Assembly: GCA_025618425.1 (NCBI GenBank)
Contig: CM046836.1
Span: 10,639,004 to 10,703,003 of the forward strand
Length of the DNA: 64,000 nt
Reading direction: 5' to 3'
Origin: Heliocidaris tuberculata
Taxonomy: Eukaryota; Echinodermata; Echinoidea; Camarodonta; Echinometridae
Both the position numbers and the translations under genes were made by a program. The notes below the pieces were generated by a model. That model was not told the DNA's origin and ran no database searches. It saw only the letters and a program-made list of their open reading frames with translations. Below, piece after piece: positions 1 to 13,100 of the stretch. The first letter of the stretch is position 1, and every line of letters begins with the position of its first letter.

Positions 1-287
1 GTAGCGCTAGTAGCTAGCTAGCTGGAGCAGTTTTCAAGGCTCGCGCGACGAAAGGGCCTAGGGCGCGAGACCAGGCCGAGCGACCACTGCCTCCGCCACG
101 CTCCCGGCCGCATGCGAACGGATATGTTTCATAACGGGGGTCTTCAGAGCGGGGCTGAGCGGCTCCCGAGCGGAACTGAGTATCTAGAGAACGGAAATCG
201 GGGTCTGAAAAAGGGGGTCATCAAAGCGGCACGTCCCCGTACCACCAATATACGTGAGTGCCCCCCCCCCCGGGGGTGATTCATGCA
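1..287. other. GC-rich single-copy-looking segment, unassigned
   Basis: The first bases are rich in CpG and GC compared with the AT-rich DNA that follows and end in a short C run near 260-275. No open frame of convincing length and no recognised exon could be found on either strand. It might be the edge of a promoter or of a GC-rich repeat that continues outside the window. Confidence 0.3.
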
Positions 288-545
288 GATATGGTAAAAC
301 CATGGTTTAAATCATGGTTTTATTACTATAGTTTTTTTATCATGGTAAGACAATGGTTTAACCATTGTATTACTACATAGGTTTCTTAACCAGGTAAAAC
401 CACGGTTGAAATCATGGTTGTATTACCACGGTTATTTAACCACTGCAATAAACTGCTTTCACTATGGTTTTATTACTGTGGTCCTATAGTGACCATGATT
501 TCACAAAGGTTTCACCATGGTTTTATTACCATGGTATTGCAGCGA
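288..545. repeat. Array of the near-palindromic word CCATGGTTTTATTACCATGG
   Basis: About ten degenerate copies of an AT-rich word built from CCATGGTTT / AAACCATGG follow one another in both orientations, joined by short TTTTATTA spacers. Because the word is nearly self-complementary, the block can fold on itself at many registers. A related AAACCATGGTTTAAACC word occurs in the TIR element at 35187-35397. It has no coding potential. Likely part of a foldback or MITE-like element. Confidence 0.6.
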
Positions 546-1151
546 GCCAGCCTCGTCGCCGATAGAGGGCGACAAACATTTATTATTGAATTTTAGCTTT
601 TCATATCAAATATTTTATTTTTATGTTTCTTTTGTCAAGGATGCCGATTTATGAAGACTCGCTATTAAAATGATACTAGACTTGGATTCGTTATAATTAA
701 AGTATATGATTGAAATTTGTGATTGGATGTAATAGCTGTTAATGGAGCTACACAAAGAAAAACACAGGTTTGGGATAATGATTTAAGTTTGAACTCAAAA
801 ACAAAAACTCATCTTTTATTCAATATTTTACATTATTCACAAAAGTCGCCACTGTAACAAATTATCACTGTAATTACTATCTTACAATTTCTAGTATTTA
901 TTACAAGTGTTTTGAATGCTTTTACTAATATACATGTATTTCCAAAGAGGATTATGTTCTTTAATTAAGTTTCTAATAGATAGAATGGGTCTTATATTAT
1001 ATAGCAAACTTGATTTATTTTATAAGGCCATATAAGTTAATACACGAAGTTCATTTGGTCTATTATGCTAGTTCTTCTAAGTTCTATACGCTAGGGGGAG
1101 AATACTGTGGAGGGGAGTTCTATGGAGAGGGAAGTTCTGTTTGGCCCGGAG
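546..1151. other. AT-rich spacer, no gene seen
   Basis: AT-rich DNA with no open frame of note on either strand and no recognisable repeat structure. Confidence 0.4.
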
Positions 1152-1326
1152 GTTCTGTGGGTAGTGAGCCAGTTCTGTACGTGTGGCCGGAAGGTTCCGT
1201 GGGGAATGAGCCAGTTCTGTGTGGCCACGGGAGGTTCTATGGGGAATGAGCCAGTTTTGTGTGGCCACGGAGGGTCCTGTGGGGAATGAACCAGCCGAAC
1301 GCTGTTGTTGTTGTTGTTGTTGTTTG
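1152..1326. repeat. 40-bp minisatellite followed by a (TTG)n run
   Basis: Four head-to-tail units begin near 1152, 1194, 1234 and 1274, with a 40-bp period in the later units. Each carries GTGGGGAATGAGCCAGTT-like and GTGTGGCCACGG-like segments; the first unit is about 2 bp longer and more diverged. A (TTG) microsatellite follows at about 1302-1325. Open frames across the block on either strand are products of the repeat and are not called as genes. Confidence 0.75.
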
Positions 1327-1891
1327 GTTTGTTGGCGTTTTCCATCGGTGATTGGATGATTTTCGCCAGGCAGTATGAGAGTATGTTTTCCTCTCCTCGG
1401 TGTCACAGATCGTGCCGTATTTTTGCTCTGTGGGATCGACAATGGCCTTGGGTGGCGTTGTGCACTGAAGATTAATATTAATTTGAGTGCAGTTACCTTA
1501 TTATATTTTTTATTGAGCATGTTATTATAAAGAAGACTATAGGAAAGGATGAAGAAGACGTATATTAGATAGATTCAATTTGTTATGTTTAGAGGTTAGT
1601 TTGGAGCCCCTTATCGTCAAAAGGAACGATCGGCGATTTATAGCCAATAATGTATAAATCCGCATCAGTAGCAGCATCAGAAACACCTGTCATGTTCTTA
1701 CCTCTTTTATAGTCTTTATAACTATAGAGAAAATTTCCTTATAGTATCATAAATTCTAGTGCTGTATACACGTGACGATAAATCTCACTACCTAACTTTA
1801 ATGTTGATAATACAACTAACTGTAATGCTCTTAATTGAGCATCATAATTCGTTGTACCTTCCACTTCCTTTTATGAAAGTTACCACCTTTC

Positions 1892-4085
1892 CTATATATT
1901 CCTCATATATAGTAGGTGACATACTTTTGGATTTTTTATCTCAAGTACACTATACATTCTATTTCTTTGTCTTGCGTATTTTGGGCATACTAATAAAAAG
2001 TGTTCACTTGTTTCTGCTGTTTGGCATTCTTCACATAGTCCAGTGTTGTGTTTTTTCTTTAGATATTTATAGTAATTCAGATTACATTTACCAAGTCTAA
2101 ATTGATGAATTAATCTTTCATCCTTTCGGTTAAATCCTTTAACTTTGAAAACAGAGTTTACATCTCTATTGATGCCATACAAATATCTTCCTTTCTCATC
2201 GTTATCCCATAGGTTTTGCCACGTGGATTTGTAATAAATTTCTGTTTCTCTCATAAATTCACTTTTACTTTGGTTTACTATGATACCTGTGTGTTGCTTC
2301 TTCGAAGCTTCTTTTGCCAACAAATCAGCTCGTTCATTTCCTGATAGGCCACAGTGGGCTGGTACCCATTCAAAATTTACTTCGATTCCAAAGGAATTGA
2401 TGGCCAATAACTTTTCGTATATCTCAACTACAATACTCGATTTTTTAACGTTCTTAATTGCTTCTAGAGCTGAGACTGAATCCGTCAATATAACGACTGC
2501 GATTGGATGATATTCGTCTATCCATTCGAGTGCCATTAAAATAGCTACCAATTCTGCTCTCATATGATGGAGATATCAGATGTTTTGAAACGTTTACTTA
2601 CGCTGAGTTTTGTAAAAAGCTGCTCCCGTATACCCTTCTTGTTGTTTAGAAGCATCCGTATATAGACTCTTAAACAGTGATTCCATTTTTTTCTTATTAT
2701 TTCATTTGCATAATTTTTTTACTCTATTAATGACGAAAACTTCTTACTGACAAGATCCTTAATGTCTGTAGATATACCTGGCATCATATTGTGCCAATAA
2801 GTTTTTATTGTCGTGCATTCGGTAAGTTTTTCAACAGTACCAACCTCCAAGTTCCTTAATATTTTAACAAAAGGACCTTCGCCCCTTTTCCAAGTACCTT
2901 TCGTATTGCCAACACGGTAATAGGACTCTTTTTGTAGGATGATTACTTTTTGCTGCATGTAAATAATAGTGATATTTGTCAGTAAACATATTCCTTCTTA
3001 GTTGCAATGGCATTTGCCCACACTCAACCTGTAAAGCTTGCAGGGAGGTTAATTGAGCTCCTCCTGTGACAATTTTAAGAGCTTGGTATTGTATGGTGTC
3101 TAATTTCTTTTTAAGAGAATAACTCGCACTGTCATAAGCTTCACTTCCATAATCTAACACAGATCGGATTAGGCCTGTGTAAACATTGTAAAGAATTTCC
3201 GAGTTATTACCCCATTTGGTACCGGCTATATACACCTCATAAGATTAAGTCTTTTTTTACATCTTGTTGTTATTTCATTTATATGTTTATTCCACGTTAA
3301 TCTCGAGTCGAACAATATTCCAAGGAATTTGCGTTCTTTTTCCAGTTGAATGCTTTTGCCGTAAATTTGTAAATCAATATTTTTCTTTTCTTTTCTGCCA
3401 AATACTACGGCTCTCGACTTTGAAGATGAGAGATGCATACCCCATCTATCGCACCACTTTTCAATTAAGCCCAGAGCAACTTGTAACTTTTTTTGTATAA
3501 ACGTCATATTCCGGTGGGAAATTAATCATATAGAATTGAAAATTAAGGGGCTAATAACACTCCCTTGAGGTATTCCTATATTGCATTTTTTCTGTTCTGA
3601 TATATGGTTGCCCACTCTAACACGACTCACTCTATTAGACATGAATGCATAAATCCATTTTAAAATCTTACCTGTGAAGCCTTGATAGAGTAATTCATAA
3701 ACTGTACCTTGTCTCCATACCACGTCGTATATGCCTTCTTCAGGTCCAGAAATATCGCAACAGTATATTCTTTGTTAGCCATTCCTTTATGAATATCTAT
3801 TTCTAATTTAATCAAGTGATCGGTTGTGCTTCTATTCTTCATAAAACCTGACTGTATGGGCGTAATAATGTACTCCCTTTCAATATACCACGAGAGTCTG
3901 TTTTTAACAAGTCTCTCCATTAATTTGAATACACAGTATTGGGGTTAGTGATATTGGGCGGTAAGACAACGGATTTGAGGCGTCTTTTCCTTTTTTAAGT
4001 ATCGGAATTTGTATAGCCTGAGATCATTGGCTAGGCAAAAGACCTCTATTCCATATTTCATTGTACAGGTCTAGTAACATTTTGA
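1892..4085 (-). pseudogene. Decayed non-LTR retrotransposon (LINE): reverse transcriptase, RNase H and C-terminal zinc motif
   Basis: Read on the minus strand, pieces of one pol gene appear in order but in different frames. From about 4085 to 3520 come reverse-transcriptase blocks (a PISLTPIL-like segment with stops, MERLVKNRLSWYIE, the IPQGSVISPLIFN box). From 3507 to 2719 come the thumb and connection region. From about 2690 to 1892 comes an RNase H domain (YTDASK, MRAEL, TDSVSALEAI, HCGLSGNERAD) followed by a Cys-His knuckle (CEEC...H...C). Stops and frameshifts split it at several places. The stretch that should hold the catalytic YADD/FADD box between the IPQGS box and the next block is deleted, so the copy is dead. 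A C-terminal RNase H suggests the I/R1/LOA-type group; the exact clade is not resolved. Confidence 0.85.
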
Positions 4086-4226
4086 TAGTTTCAAAATCTA
4101 CTTATATTTATGCTCTCTATGCGTACGTGGGGGAAAACCTATTGCCTACACGATCTCTGATTGGCCTATATATATACGTAACTACAGCGCGACGCGCCTC
4201 TTTCTTGCACGTCGCGGAAACCTAAC

Positions 4227-4824
4227 TTAAAGGGAAATCCAACCCTAATAGCAAGTTGCTCTGAAAGAAAGAGGAAAAATCAGAGAAGCAGAATGGCGAA
4301 AGTTTGAACGAAATCGGACAAGCAATAAGAAAGTTATGAATTTTTGAAAGTTGTAATCACTATACATATGGGAATTTCAAATTGGCCGAATAGGTATAAT
4401 GTCACTGTGATGTAGCTGTGTACTTGTAACTCCCCCATTCGCTCCAACACACAAAATGACTAAAATGTCACTTTTTTCAAAATGTATTACTCAGTAGAAT
4501 CTGTTTCTTTCATGAGGACCTATAACAATATGCTATTTCCAATATATTTTGAGTACTGCCCCGAGGGTAAAAGCGCCTCGAAGAAAACTGCAAATTAATG
4601 ATATTTTTGTGTCGGACAAATGGGAGAGTTGTCCACAAAAATGTCACAATCGAATCACCAAATTGCCAATTTGAGATTCGCATAGATGTAATGATCTCAT
4701 TTTTCAAACATCCACAACTTTCTTAGTCCTTGTCCGATTTCTTTCAAACTTTCACCATCCTGTTTTTCTTATTTTTCTGCTTTCACACAAATCATCTCAT
4801 TACCAAGGTTGGATTGCCCTTTAA
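4227..4824. mobile_element. TTAA-flanked MITE, family A, copy 1
   Basis: The element starts TTAA-AGGGAAATCCAACC and ends with the inverse GGTTGGATTGCCCT-TTAA. TTAA at both ends fits a piggyBac-type target duplication. Subterminal blocks are also inverted copies (AATCGGACAAG...AAGAAAGTTATG and its complement). Two more full copies lie at 45228-45820 and 56381-56937 in the opposite orientation. No transposase is encoded. Confidence 0.8.
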
Positions 4825-6294
4825 CGATAAAATGTTAAGAAAGATGCTTATTTATTCTTCTTTGAATACATCATATAACAAATGAAATATCCTATACCAA
4901 ATACAAATTTATATTACAATGCTTTATATAATTATCAGATTATAACTTATACCAATGAATTCATAATAAGACATTTAACTTGTAATTTATGCTTTTGTTG
5001 GATCGAAATGCATTACACGTAAACAACAGGTCATGGGTCATACGCGAATGCGCATACCAAAAAGTGTGTTGCATTCTCAACCCATAGACAAATTAAAACT
5101 CAACCATGCGCGCGCGCGTATCACTTTCCCTCTGCGATTCCCTCCATAGAACCCTGTACATTAATCATGAAAAATGTAAATTTCAACTTTTAGAAATACT
5201 TATATCTTTTTCACTTTTTAACAATTTAATTCAGTTAAAAAGGAATATGAATATTGAAGAAACAAAGAAGCTGCTGAGCATAAAAATGTAATCATCTCAT
5301 ATGTAGAATTCTGGCCAATTTTGTTTGAAAACGGCCTTTTTATGTTGCCTCACAAAAACGTAGAACACCCAAATTACACGTGTTTCTATGGGGAAAGTAA
5401 TCGACTCGCAGTGACAAGGTAATTTTGTTAATTGGTTAGCAGTGCTGTTAATGGTGGGAATTAACCAGTTAACAGGTTTCTTAAAAGAGTAAGAGTTCTA
5501 GGTTTGACCTTTCTTATTTTGACTTCTACTGGTTTTGTGGAATTCTGGCCTTTTTATGAATTAGTTATGAAATATTTTGTGTTTTTAGACTGATTCTGTG
5601 CGCGCGCACCAATGATCTCTACAGAGATCAGTGGCGCGCACGTGTCATTCTGATGACATTCAGGCTACGCGCAGATGCAACAAATTGCGCGAAACTTATT
5701 GACATGGTACTATACGGACTCGCTTTCAATCAAACTGGATCAAAACAACGCAACTATTTCTAATATTTCTTGACAAATATTACATGAAACATCCAGACAT
5801 GCAGCTTACTGTTTGAATAATTTCCTAGTCTACGAAATTCCTCGATCTATTCGTGATCACTGATTTCATAAAAGCTATATTTGGATATCTCTAAGTGTCG
5901 GAATAAATCACTAGTTTTTACATAGGCCTACCTGGCAGTGCGAACTGCAGTGTGTGATACACATACAAGGTAAGCTATACGTTATAACACAAACGCATAT
6001 ATAAAAGTAAAGAGACGGGGTCGGCTCGTTACCCTGAGCCCCCCTTCCTACGAAATGCGTCCTCGCATTTCTAAAAGTATATAGTCTATACTTCTTGAGT
6101 CACCAATTTCTTCTCTGAGTCAAAACATTTGAATAAACAATTAACTATTTACAAATATGATAATAACAAGTCCAAATATCAATTCTGAACGATGATTATT
6201 TGGAAGAATATCCAGCAATTGCTTCTTAAACCAAATATTCTTCTACCTCATATTGTTTATCTCGCACTGAGAATGAACCAAATTATTCTGTCAT
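4825..6294. other. Intergenic stretch, little recognisable
   Basis: AT-rich DNA with a CG-alternating patch at about 5107-5117, a 44-bp hairpin (5598-5641) and no open frame that matches a known protein. In human the neighbour beyond ATPAF2 is GID4, divergently transcribed; no exon of it could be recognised here on the minus strand. Confidence 0.4.
5598..5641. repeat. Perfect-looking hairpin with GCGCGC ends
   Basis: The left arm GTGCGCGCGCACCAATGATC and the right arm GATCAGTGGCGCGCAC pair through TGATCTCT/AGAGATCA with a 2-nt loop and only small bulges. The GC-alternating outer part stands out from the AT-rich surroundings. Function unknown. Confidence 0.6.
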
Positions 6295-6775
6295 TATTAA
6301 TTTTGTAACAAAATGATTTTTGTTACAAAATTAAAATGGACAAAACAAATTTTGTAACAAAATGCTTTTTGTTACAAAATGAAATTGGACGAACTGATTT
6401 TGTCATGTTCATTTTGTAACAGAATGATTTTTGTTACAAAATGAGAATGGACAAAATAATTTCGTCATGTTAATTTTGTAACTAAATTATTTTCGTTACA
6501 AAATGAGAAGGGACAAAATAATTTTCGTTACAAAATATAATTGGACATGTTCATTTTGTAACAAAATGAAAATTTTGTCATGTTGACTTTGTAACAGAAT
6601 GATGTTCGTTACAAAATGAAATTGGACAAAATAATTCTGTAATGTTAATTTTGTAACAGAATATTTTTTTGTTACAAAATTACCTTTTTGAATTCATTTT
6701 GTTACAAAATGAATTGCTGTTCAATAATTTTGTAACAAAAACGAGTTTTGAGTGAATTTTGTCATAAAATGAGGT
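6295..6775. repeat. Array of the self-complementary word TTTTGTTACAAAATG
   Basis: Roughly fifteen copies of ATTTTGTAACAAAATG and its complement follow one another at short intervals, separated by a GG(A)CAAA-type linker. Almost every unit can pair with itself or with its neighbours. The array ends about 240 bp before the inferred ATPAF2 start codon. The structure fits foldback-type elements whose arms are made of short tandem words. Confidence 0.75.
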
Positions 6776-6829
6776 AAGTTTGTACCGAATAAGTCAGTGA
6801 ACACTTGGCGCCCCATATATGCATGCCAC

Positions 6830-7017
6830 ATGCCACATGCAACGTACGTGCGTGTTGGTGGTTGTTGGTGTGGCCATGGTGGTGTGGCCGCGCCGCGCCG
6901 CGCCGGCCGCGAGGAGGAGGGGCGCGGGCGGCATGGCATGGCAGCGCAGCATCACGCTGTATTGTAGTTGTGTAACTTAGCTAGCTAGCTGCATTTCGAT
7001 TTTAGCTGATTTGCGTG
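6830..7017 (+). promoter_or_regulatory. Putative ATPAF2 promoter / 5' UTR region, GC-rich
   Basis: A GC-rich patch (about 6880-6940, repeated GCCGCGCCG) sits directly upstream of the inferred first coding exon, in otherwise AT-rich DNA. An in-frame TAG at 7003-7005 closes the frame above the ATG at 7018. No TATA box is evident. The promoter role is inferred from position alone. Confidence 0.4.
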
Positions 7018-7129
7018 ATGAATTTCATCCAAAGAATGGGGTTGTTTTGTGGATCAAGGCATGTTACTGGCCAGTTACTGTCCAAAGAATTGTGGCAACA
7101 TAATTCTTTCTTCATGAGGCATTACCGAG
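7018..7129 (+). CDS. ATPAF2: ATPAF2 exon 1 (mitochondrial presequence), inferred
   Basis: An open frame from ATG 7018 (second in-frame ATG at 7036, in-frame stop upstream at 7003) runs 37 codons plus one base to a GAG|GTAGTA donor. That final G joins the AG that opens exon 2 to make Glu, giving RHYR-E-KKRFYKNVSI, which lines up with human TERKRFYQNVSI. The peptide begins MNFIQRMGLFCGSRHVTGQL and has Arg, His and Lys but only one acidic residue (a Glu), as a cleavable mitochondrial signal should. The phase match and presequence character support it, but it is not proven by transcript evidence; the exon is 10.9 kb from exon 2. Confidence 0.75.
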
Positions 7130-10100
7130 GTAGTATTAACTTCTTAGTTGACTAGATCTAGATCTAGATCAAGATTATCATTCTCATTCTATCTTAGCCT
7201 GCGATCCCAGAGTGACGCGACGGGCTGGTAGTGGGGCGCGGGCCCGGATCGGATTGGGCAATCGACGGTCGGGCGGTAATTCCAGGGAGTTCCGCCGCCG
7301 ACATTCCTGGACTGGAGTAAAACTTAAAAGAGAAAGTTTAGTTCTGGGACTGGGAGAGGTGAAAATTAATTTGTGCGCTTTCTTTGTGAGCTTTTTTATG
7401 TCAGTTTGAAAGAACATCATACTAGAATTTAAATGTCCCCTGAAAGGTTATCTCCAATAACCTCGCATTAGTGTGAGTGCTGAAAAGGATAGCTTTTCAA
7501 ATGCCCTCATATTCGAAATAGCTGAAAATGTTCGGGCCAAACATTCAATCATTCAATCATCATGTCATGATCTAGACCGAAAGTTCTGTCTCTCGTTCGT
7601 TAGCCTCTTGATATTTTGGTTAGGGTCGGCCCTCACTTAGAGACAGTTTGCACTCTGCTGTGCAAACTTACTGACCGCCGATGGCCAGTCGGCATGTAGT
7701 TGGAAAAATCCATATTTTTTAATTATTATTTTCATATATTTTTATAAATCAAATAGATTAGGCTTAGGCTCTATATGTTATACTTATAGCAGATCTGTTC
7801 ACTTACCAATTTGACTGAATAATTCGTTTAAAGCTCCTTTTTCAGGTAATTCAGGATCCAAGGTATTCTCCGTTTGAAAATCTCGCAACCATATTCTAAC
7901 TTGTTATTAGTAGGGTGTCCACAGAATTTTTTTATTTCAAGCTTCAGGTCTTTTCTGGAAATTTTGTTCACATATTTGATAAGAATAATTTATCAGATGA
8001 CACATGGTTTAAATTTCATCATTTTCTGACTCTCCTATCAAGAGATAGAGTTCCTCAAAATCAAGGTAATTTTCTGCCCCTTTTCGCCCATTTGCTCTGT
8101 ATGGACAGGGATACCCTGAAAAAATGACATTTATCAGGCCGTTACTTTTTCAATTTTCATTTTCATGCAGGGATCCACCAATGAAAAGTTAGCATAATGT
8201 ATCCTCTTTCAGATTATATAAGATTTATATTGATTTGAAATTGGGATCAACTGTCAAAATTCAAAAAATGGCCAAAAATGGCTAAAAATCAGTTTTCCAT
8301 TGACATTGTAATTGAATGGGAAATGCACAGTTTCATAAGATTTTGACAAACATTTTCTATTTACCTTCTATTTCTTTTCCCTCTCAGTAACATTTAAGGA
8401 TCCAAGTATTGAAATGTAGACAACAACTTTCTCTATCAAATGGTACCAAACATTTGATATAAAAATGTGGAGATCAACATGCAGAACTGCATTGAGTAAA
8501 GGACAAAAAACAGACCACTTTTGGTACACAATTCAGTATGCTTTGGGTACACAAACTCAAATCTCTTTCAGACACCCTATTATTAGTGTGTGAGTCAATG
8601 TGTATTCGGTTTGCACAGCAGATCGAACGGCCCGCTTCTGTCTCTAAGTGAAGAGCCGACCCTACCAAAATACAGTAAGAGGCTAACGAACAAGAGACAG
8701 AATTTTCAGTCTAGTCTTGTGTGTGCCATGTGTAGCCTGGAAGGCTCTTTGAAGAGTAAAAAAAAAAAAGCTGACGCTACTCCTCACAGAGCTTGGTTTT
8801 AATCTTGCTCTGCAATAGAGCAGCCATTTTAGAGTCTAAAGAACCTCTTGAAAATCACCTTTACCGTGAGCCAGCTTCTCTCATCTCCTCTTCACCATAG
8901 CTTTAGAATATTACAACCTCATTTTTTACCCTAGAATTAAAAAATATCGAAAACAAAATGTGAAATATTAATTTTAATGGTTACCGTTAGGTTCAATGTT
9001 GACCGAACGACACCCCGAAAAAGCCTTCACGAATTCGCTGCGCTCGTAGGCCTAATGCTGAAAAGGTACACTTTTTATCCGTTTTCGTGTACGCGGATGA
9101 TGTACAGGCCTCAATGAGACATGCCCCCGAAAACTTTAACCGAAAACTTGCCAATTTACACACAAAAATAGGGATTTTATATTTTACACTGCGTTGCCAA
9201 TTTAGAGACTTTAGTGATTAGTTATAGTTAAATCGCTCTTATTCCAGAACAGCACAACGTACTGCATCAAAAATGGACTAAAAAATTTCAGCTTTTTTCT
9301 CTTTTTTTATGATAGTAAACGGGTTCCGAGACCATATCCACCCGAAGGTTCCCCACACAATAAACCCAGCGCTTCGCACTATGTGTAGCTTATTCTATAA
9401 CACACAGCAATCCCCATGTGAGTAATGTGTGTGGCCGTTGTTCGAATTTACATCCCCTCTTTTTTGGGCCAGGGATTTTTATTCATTTCACCTCTAATTC
9501 GATAAATATTTCACTTGAGGAGGAAAAAACTTCACAGCATCTTAGTTATGTCAGTACCCTGCTATTTATTAAGTAAAATCAAAGAAATCTCACGAAAAGT
9601 TTTTGAGGGCTTCCCAAAACTATCTAATACCTTTAAGACACTCTGCCACTCGGGAGCGCTGCTAGTACAAAAATGTGGATATGAACCCTCATTTTCAAAA
9701 CTCTCTTCTCTGTGGTCATTATATCTTCTTCTACAAATCTGGAAAGTTTCATGAAAATGACATGGGTTTTTGAGTCTAGAGTAGAGTTATTTCTCACCCA
9801 TCCCATCCCTAGAAAGGTTCCCAGCCAGTTTTTGCCAGTTTTTGACCCTTTCCGCCACGTGAGGGTGCTGCTAGCACAAAAAAGGGTACATGGACACCCC
9901 TTTTTAAAACTTTTTCCTCCTTCAGTATAACTTTCTCTACAAATCTGGAAAGTTTGATGAAAATAACATGGGCTTTGAGTGTGCAGTAGTTATTTTGCAC
10001 CCATCCCATCCCTGGATATTTTCCCAGACATTTTTTGCGAGGTTTTTTCAAGTTTTTGACTCTTTCCACAACGTGAGGGCGCTGCTAGCACAAAAAATTT

Positions 10101-13100
10101 CTATGGATATGAGGTAGAATCACCAAATTCATACCACAGGTACATCTCTTAAAGGTATTAGATAGTTTTGGGAAGCCCTCAAAAACTTTTCGTGAGATTT
10201 CTTGATTGCAGGGTACTAACGTAACTAAGATGCTGTGAGCTTTAAAGACACAGGTCAAGTTCGAATCTGCCCAAGGTCAAAGGTCAATGAACTTTCTTCA
10301 AAAAGCACTCTAATCACAATAACTTTCTATGGATTTGAGGTGGAATCACCAAATTCATACCACAGGTACATCATTTAAAGGCGCAGGTCAAGTTCGAAAA
10401 TGAGTCGAATCTGATGAAGGTCAAAGTGTCAAAAGGTCAATGAACTTTCTGCAAAAAGCACTTTAATCACAATAACTTTCTATTGATTGGAGGTAGAATC
10501 ACTTTCAAATTGAATTATTTTTTGCCTCTTCCACATTTCACTGCCAAAGGCATTATTGTTTCAGCTTGTATGTCCATCTATCATTCCATTCGTCCATTCT
10601 TTCAGTGATCTCTTTCTTTTTTTATTTTTAAAAGCATTGGTCTTCTCATTTGAGTAAGAGTAAAGTTTAAGAAAAAAATAATATATTAACCCTTTCGAGA
10701 CAATTGACCACATTTTGTGGTTTGGATCGATAACTTTTGATTCAGAGCCTTAAAAAATATACCAGATGCATGAGTAGAATGAGCAAAATTTCTGCACACA
10801 CTATGTCCATTTTTGTTGCATAACCATATTGCGTTTGATGCCAGGAATTTTAAAAACAATAAGCTTTAAATTCCTTAAATTGGCAACACAATGAGAGGTT
10901 CAAAATCATTATTTTTCATCAAAATTGGCATTTTTTTCAACTTTTCAACAAAATTCTTAACCATATATATTGTTTTCAAAGATATTACACCTTATTAGAA
11001 CCTGTTAGATATTTACCATTTGGCTTACCATAATCGCATGCATGACATGTACAGCGCGCATACTATTGATATGAGTGTATGTGTCTCACTCTGCAAATAA
11101 ACCGTGATCGGAACGTGTACGTAGGTCATCGTGTCTCGGACTATTTTTGTGAATGGTCTAATTTAAACGGTGAACCCATCAAATTTGGCGACGGAGACGG
11201 GATCAGAATAGGACACGGTGATAATTACGAGCAAAAATGCAGGCCGCAACTGCAGAGTCAGGGTATAGGCAAGGTTTTTTGCCTCAATTTTCGACGTGCT
11301 ATGATGAGTCGGAAGACTTCGATTGTTATATGGAACGCTTTGAATTGTTCCTCATTGCAAATGGGATGCACGTACCGGAGGATGATGACGAGGCCGCATT
11401 AAAGGACAACAACACACGAGTGGTAGCTACGCTTTTGAATGCAATTGGCGCTCATTATTACGGCGTAGTTAGGGACTTGGTCTCGCCAGCCAAACCCAGT
11501 GAAAAGACATACAGTGAACTGAAAGGAGTGCTCAGAAAGCACTTAAAAAGAACACCGGTGACGGTAGCTGAACGAAGGAAATTTCTTCGCCGGGACCAAG
11601 GTGAGATTGAATCGATTAATGACTATGTGGTGAACTTGAAGCATTTGTCATTGAATTGCAACTATGGGGATAAGCTCGATGAGAATCTCCGAGATCGATT
11701 CATTAGTGGACTGAGAAGCGAGTCGACATCCTTAAAGCTCATGGAGAAGGCGAGCGAGAACCCAGCAATGACATTTCAAGCTGCAGTGGATTTCGCACTT
11801 GCACGTGATGTCGCTGCGGGGGAAGCCAGAGCTATGCGGGCCAGCACGGGTACGCAAAGAGGACCGGGACCTAGAGAGGTGCAGGTTCACTCCGTGAAGG
11901 ACAAGCGCAAAGGTTCGAAGCCAGACAACAGAGCGACTAACAGACAAAAGCCTTGTTTTCGCTGTGGGAATCAGCATAGCCCAGATGTGTGTTGGTTCAA
12001 AAATACCAAGTGTAGGCGCTGTTCGAAGATTGGACATATTGAACGTAAATGTCGCAGCGCACAGAACTCACAGACTCAAAAGACTGGTAAACAGGACAGT
12101 AAAATGAGTAAACTAAAACATGCTACTGGTAAACATGGTAATAAGCAAGTTGGTAAAGTAGATGAAACAAAGGAAACTAGGTCTAACAGAGGTAGACATA
12201 GTAAGAGAGATACAGATACAGAGTCTGAAAGTGATTATGATGATCGCACTGATGCGACTGATGAGTATGCTTGTTTCAGTTTATCTATGCAGTGTAATAG
12301 TAGTAGCAAACAAATAGGGCCTATAATAGCTCCAGTAGAGGTTGAAGGCATTATGGTAGACATGGAGGTAGATACAGGTTCTTGTGTAACAATGGCTCCC
12401 ATGTCACTTTATACTGAGAAATTGGCTCATTTGCCATTGAAAAGAACTAACAAAGTGTTTGAAGGGTTCATAGGTGAGAATGCCAAGGCCAACGGAAAGG
12501 TAGAGGTGAATGTCAGGTATGGATCATACCGTGGTAAGCGGACCTTGTACATCGTAGGTGGTACAAAGCACATATTGTTTGGTAGAGATTGGATTGCACA
12601 CATACCACTGAGGTGGGATTCACTCGTTCGAGTGAAGGGCAATAGGTCTAGAAGTGGAGATGAGAAGGTTAGTGTACTAAGGATCAGTGAACAGATTGTG
12701 AAAAAACATGAGAAATTGTTCGATAGTACACTGGGGAAATTGACCCTTACTAAAGCTTCAGTAACAGTGAAGGAGGGGGCTGTTCCCGTTAGGACTAAGC
12801 CACACAAAGTCCCATACGCACTTAAAGCTGGGGTAGAACAGGAGTTAGAACGGCTTCAGAAATGTGGAGTATTGACCCCTATAGAACACAGTGAATGGAG
12901 CACAGGTGTAGTGCCTGTACCAAAGAAGGATGGTACTGTTAGATTGTGTGGGAATTATAAGAGTACGGTTAATCCGGTTCTTAGTCCAGTTGCACCACCC
13001 AATATAAATGTGGATGACATTTTGTCAAGTCTGAGTGGAGGGGTGACATTTTCCAAACTAGACTTAGCTCATGCATACAATCAGATGGAATTGGACGAAC

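Noticed and set aside
288..545. Regularly spaced short palindromic repeats resembling a CRISPR array
   Set aside because: Units are degenerate, spacing is irregular, spacers are themselves repeat, and the DNA is animal nuclear sequence with introns.
6721..6939. Arg/Pro-rich minus-strand frame of 72 codons near the ATPAF2 promoter
   Set aside because: It arises from the GCCGCG repeat and runs into the TTTTGTTACAAAATG array; no homology was recognised.
1..7017. GID4 on the minus strand next to ATPAF2, as expected from human gene order
   Set aside because: No exon with recognisable GID4 sequence was found; it may lie outside the window or may not be linked here.
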